A DNA stretch of 64,000 nucleotides from Synanceia verrucosa. Lineage: Eukaryota > Chordata > Actinopteri > Perciformes > Synanceiidae. The translations under genes were made by a program, and so were the position numbers. Location of the stretch: the NCBI GenBank assembly GCA_029721515.1, contig CM056565.1:7504742-7568741 (forward strand), given 5' to 3'. Numbering within the stretch: position 1 is the first letter of the stretch; each line of letters starts with the position of its first letter. Below the pieces are notes generated by a model. It had not been told where the DNA came from. It saw only the letters and a program-made list of their open reading frames with translations, and ran no database searches. Positions 62,170 through 64,000 of the stretch are shown here, piece by piece.

Positions 62170-64000
62170 GTAAGACAGCTAAAAAGCCTCCACAAGGCTT
62201 GATTTGCATGCTGGCCACACTGACGTGACACAATTACATCATCAGGAAATGTGGCTGAAGACATAGATAAGAGATTAATGTCAGGCGGAGTGTCCAGCCA
62301 TATTTATTATTGTAAACAGATATGCGTTGGTGTATTTAATGATATGATCTAGAAACACAGTAAAATAATTTAGTGTACATACACATGTATGTACACTACA
62401 TGTACATGTACTACATGTACTGTGTGGATCCCACTGCCACTACTCTCTAGCTGCTACGTGGTGGACAAAATAACAGAAACAACTGACAACACAACCCAGT
62501 AGCCCTGCAGTAAGTACCAGTGAACTCTGTGAAGCTGATAGTGATCAGTTTTTGTTGATTGTCAGATGTGAAGGTTCAGTTTAAAGCTGCAGTTTGTGAT
62601 TTTGAGCAAATGTGTCTTATATGAAACGGTCACTGACAGTAGTGCATGAAACAGTCTGTTCAAATCAATCCAACTGACCAAGTTCAGCTTTAAGGGCTTT
62701 ATGTTTGTGGTGTTGTCACATGAATTTGTTAAGGGAAAATGTCTTAATCAATACTTATGCCCAATAAAAAAAAATAGCATACTTAACTGAAGCAAACCTA
62801 TATTATTGAACAAAAGAAGCTCACGTTCTCACATGATTCAACTGCAAAAACATTTTTTAGCCACAGCAGAAATCAGCCGAGTTGCTTGCACACATTTGCA
62901 TTTTTTTCACATCCAGTAGTTGAGGAGGAACAGTAGCTTCATTTGTTTGTGGTCATTCAAACTCATTTTATCTCTGTTTTGGTCTCCACCAACTGGAGGA
63001 TGACCAATAGTTGTAGTGGCACATTATCTTAAACAATGCAAGAAGTGGTGGTACCTACAGTTTCAGAGAGCTACACAGATGTAAATAAAAACTGCACACT
63101 AAACACCATTATAAAGTATAATTCATGCGTTTTTAACTTCGTATGAGGTTTGGAGGGGCGGCACAGTGGTGTAGTGGTTAGCACTGTCGCCTCACAGCAA
63201 GAAGGTACCGGGTTCGAATCCGGAGCCTGGGCCCTTTCTGTGTGGAGTTTGTATGATGTCTGTCATGTCTGTGTGGGTTCTCTCCGGGTACTCCGACTTC
63301 CTCCCACCATCCAAAAACATGCATGGGGATTAGGTTAATTGGTTAATTTAAATTGACCGTAGGTGTGAATGTGAGTGTGAGTGGTTGTCTGTCTCTATGT
63401 GTCCTGTGATGAACTGGAGACTTGTCCAGGGTGTACCCTGCCTTTCACCCTAAGACAGCTGGGATAGGCTCCAGCCCCCCCTGCTACCCTATGAGGATAA
63501 GCGGTAGAAAATGGATGGATGAGGTTTGGATTTGGTTCTTTCTATCTTGCCAACAATTAAAAACCAGTCCAAGATTTCTCTTACTCTGTCATTCTCTTTT
63601 TCTCCACTTTGCTTTCTTTATCAATGTCCTCTTTCTTCTCTTCACATCTGCCCTGATGTCTGTGGAGCATTTTTAAAGGTTTTTACTGAAAACAGCACTG
63701 AAATCATTTGTTTCATTGTTGCAGAGAAAATACAGATTCTATAGCTGCTTTAAATTAGGAGCTATCCGACCACTTTCAATAAACAGTTTCTGATACTCTG
63801 TGCTATCAAGATAATTGGTAGCTACCGAAAATTTTTATTTCCTTCCTGTCTTTATTAGATAATTACAGTGTGTTCGACGCTGAGGCAGAAGCAGTAAAGG
63901 CAGCAACATTGTGTTCTCTTTGTTCCTCTGTAAGCTGTCCTATGTTCCCTTGAACACTCACTCCCTGAAATGATGGCTGTCAGACTTTTGTCACGGTTGA
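62170..64000 (+). other. tm7sf2: Last visible intron of tm7sf2
   Basis: Starts at the donor GTAAGAC after CCATGTG and runs past the window edge. I found no reading frame resembling the reductase C-terminus within it. It contains an intact V-SINE at 63155-63518. Confidence 0.7.
63155..63518 (+). mobile_element. Full-length V-SINE with intact target-site duplication
   Basis: The copy has a tRNA-like head with A-box-like TGGTGTAGTGGTTAGCACTG and B box GGTTCGAATCC at 63211-63221. Next come the V-SINE core (TTCTCCGGGTACTCCGACTT, CCTCCCACCATCCAAAAACA) and a tail ending AGCGGTAGAAAATGGATGG. The 12-bp direct repeat ATGAGGTTTGGA flanks it at 63143-63154 and 63519-63530, with a few bases of ambiguity against the ATGG tail. 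The perfect duplication implies a young insertion. Confidence 0.9.

Noticed and set aside
63155..63230. Possible tRNA gene (A and B boxes present)
   Set aside because: The sequence continues into the V-SINE core and tail and is bounded by a target duplication, so it is the SINE promoter head. The 62-codon frame at 63150 is also SINE sequence.

Overview
The window is nuclear DNA from a ray-finned fish, most likely a percomorph teleost. All genes are spliced with consensus GT/AG sites and many short introns. The intergenic DNA carries teleost-type repeats: V-SINE copies with a tRNA-like head and a GGATGG tail, L1-like and L2/Rex1-like LINE remnants, TTAA-flanked MITEs, and TA/CA/TG microsatellites. 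Five genes have clear homologues, and the mammalian counterparts of all five lie on human 11q12-q13 (ZFPL1, ROM1, FRMD8, VPS51, TM7SF2). All genes recognised here are on the + strand.

Layout. 1-9.06 kb: mostly unassigned, with one or two candidate exons near 2.7-2.9 kb that may be the 3' end of an unrecognised gene. 9.1-13.1 kb: zfpl1, a Golgi zinc-finger membrane protein (329 aa, 7 coding exons). 13.2-16.3 kb: SINE and LINE debris and a TA microsatellite. 16.35-22.72 kb: an unnamed gene that I could assemble completely (8 coding exons, 1398 aa). It encodes a CX2CX2CX2C N-terminus, a poly-Ser tract, 34 tandem 12-residue histidine-rich repeats, a coiled coil resembling the BEGAIN/TJAP1 family, and a C-terminus ending in a class I PDZ-ligand consensus. 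24.8-28.2 kb: a peripherin-2/ROM1 photoreceptor tetraspanin (347 aa) with an extra intron. 31.4-38.4 kb: frmd8 (472 aa). 42.2-47.1 kb: vps51 (833 aa). 47.8-53.4 kb: repeat block with a broken L1-like LINE on the - strand and a GATATC-rich tandem array. 53.5 kb to beyond the right edge: tm7sf2 (delta-14 sterol reductase), whose final coding exon lies outside the window.

The genes do not form a pathway. Zfpl1 (Golgi), Vps51 (endosome-to-Golgi tethering), Frmd8 (iRhom/ADAM17 trafficking) and Tm7sf2 (ER/nuclear envelope sterol reduction) are housekeeping genes of the endomembrane system, while the tetraspanin is photoreceptor-specific. Their grouping reflects ancient synteny.

The most notable item is the histidine-repeat gene. 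Its neighbourhood fits a third ohnologue of BEGAIN (human 14q32) and TJAP1 (human 6p21), since those loci and 11q13 carry the PPP2R5C/D/B triplet, and PRPH2 and ROM1 lie on the 6p21 and 11q members. All homology calls were made by eye; no database search was run.
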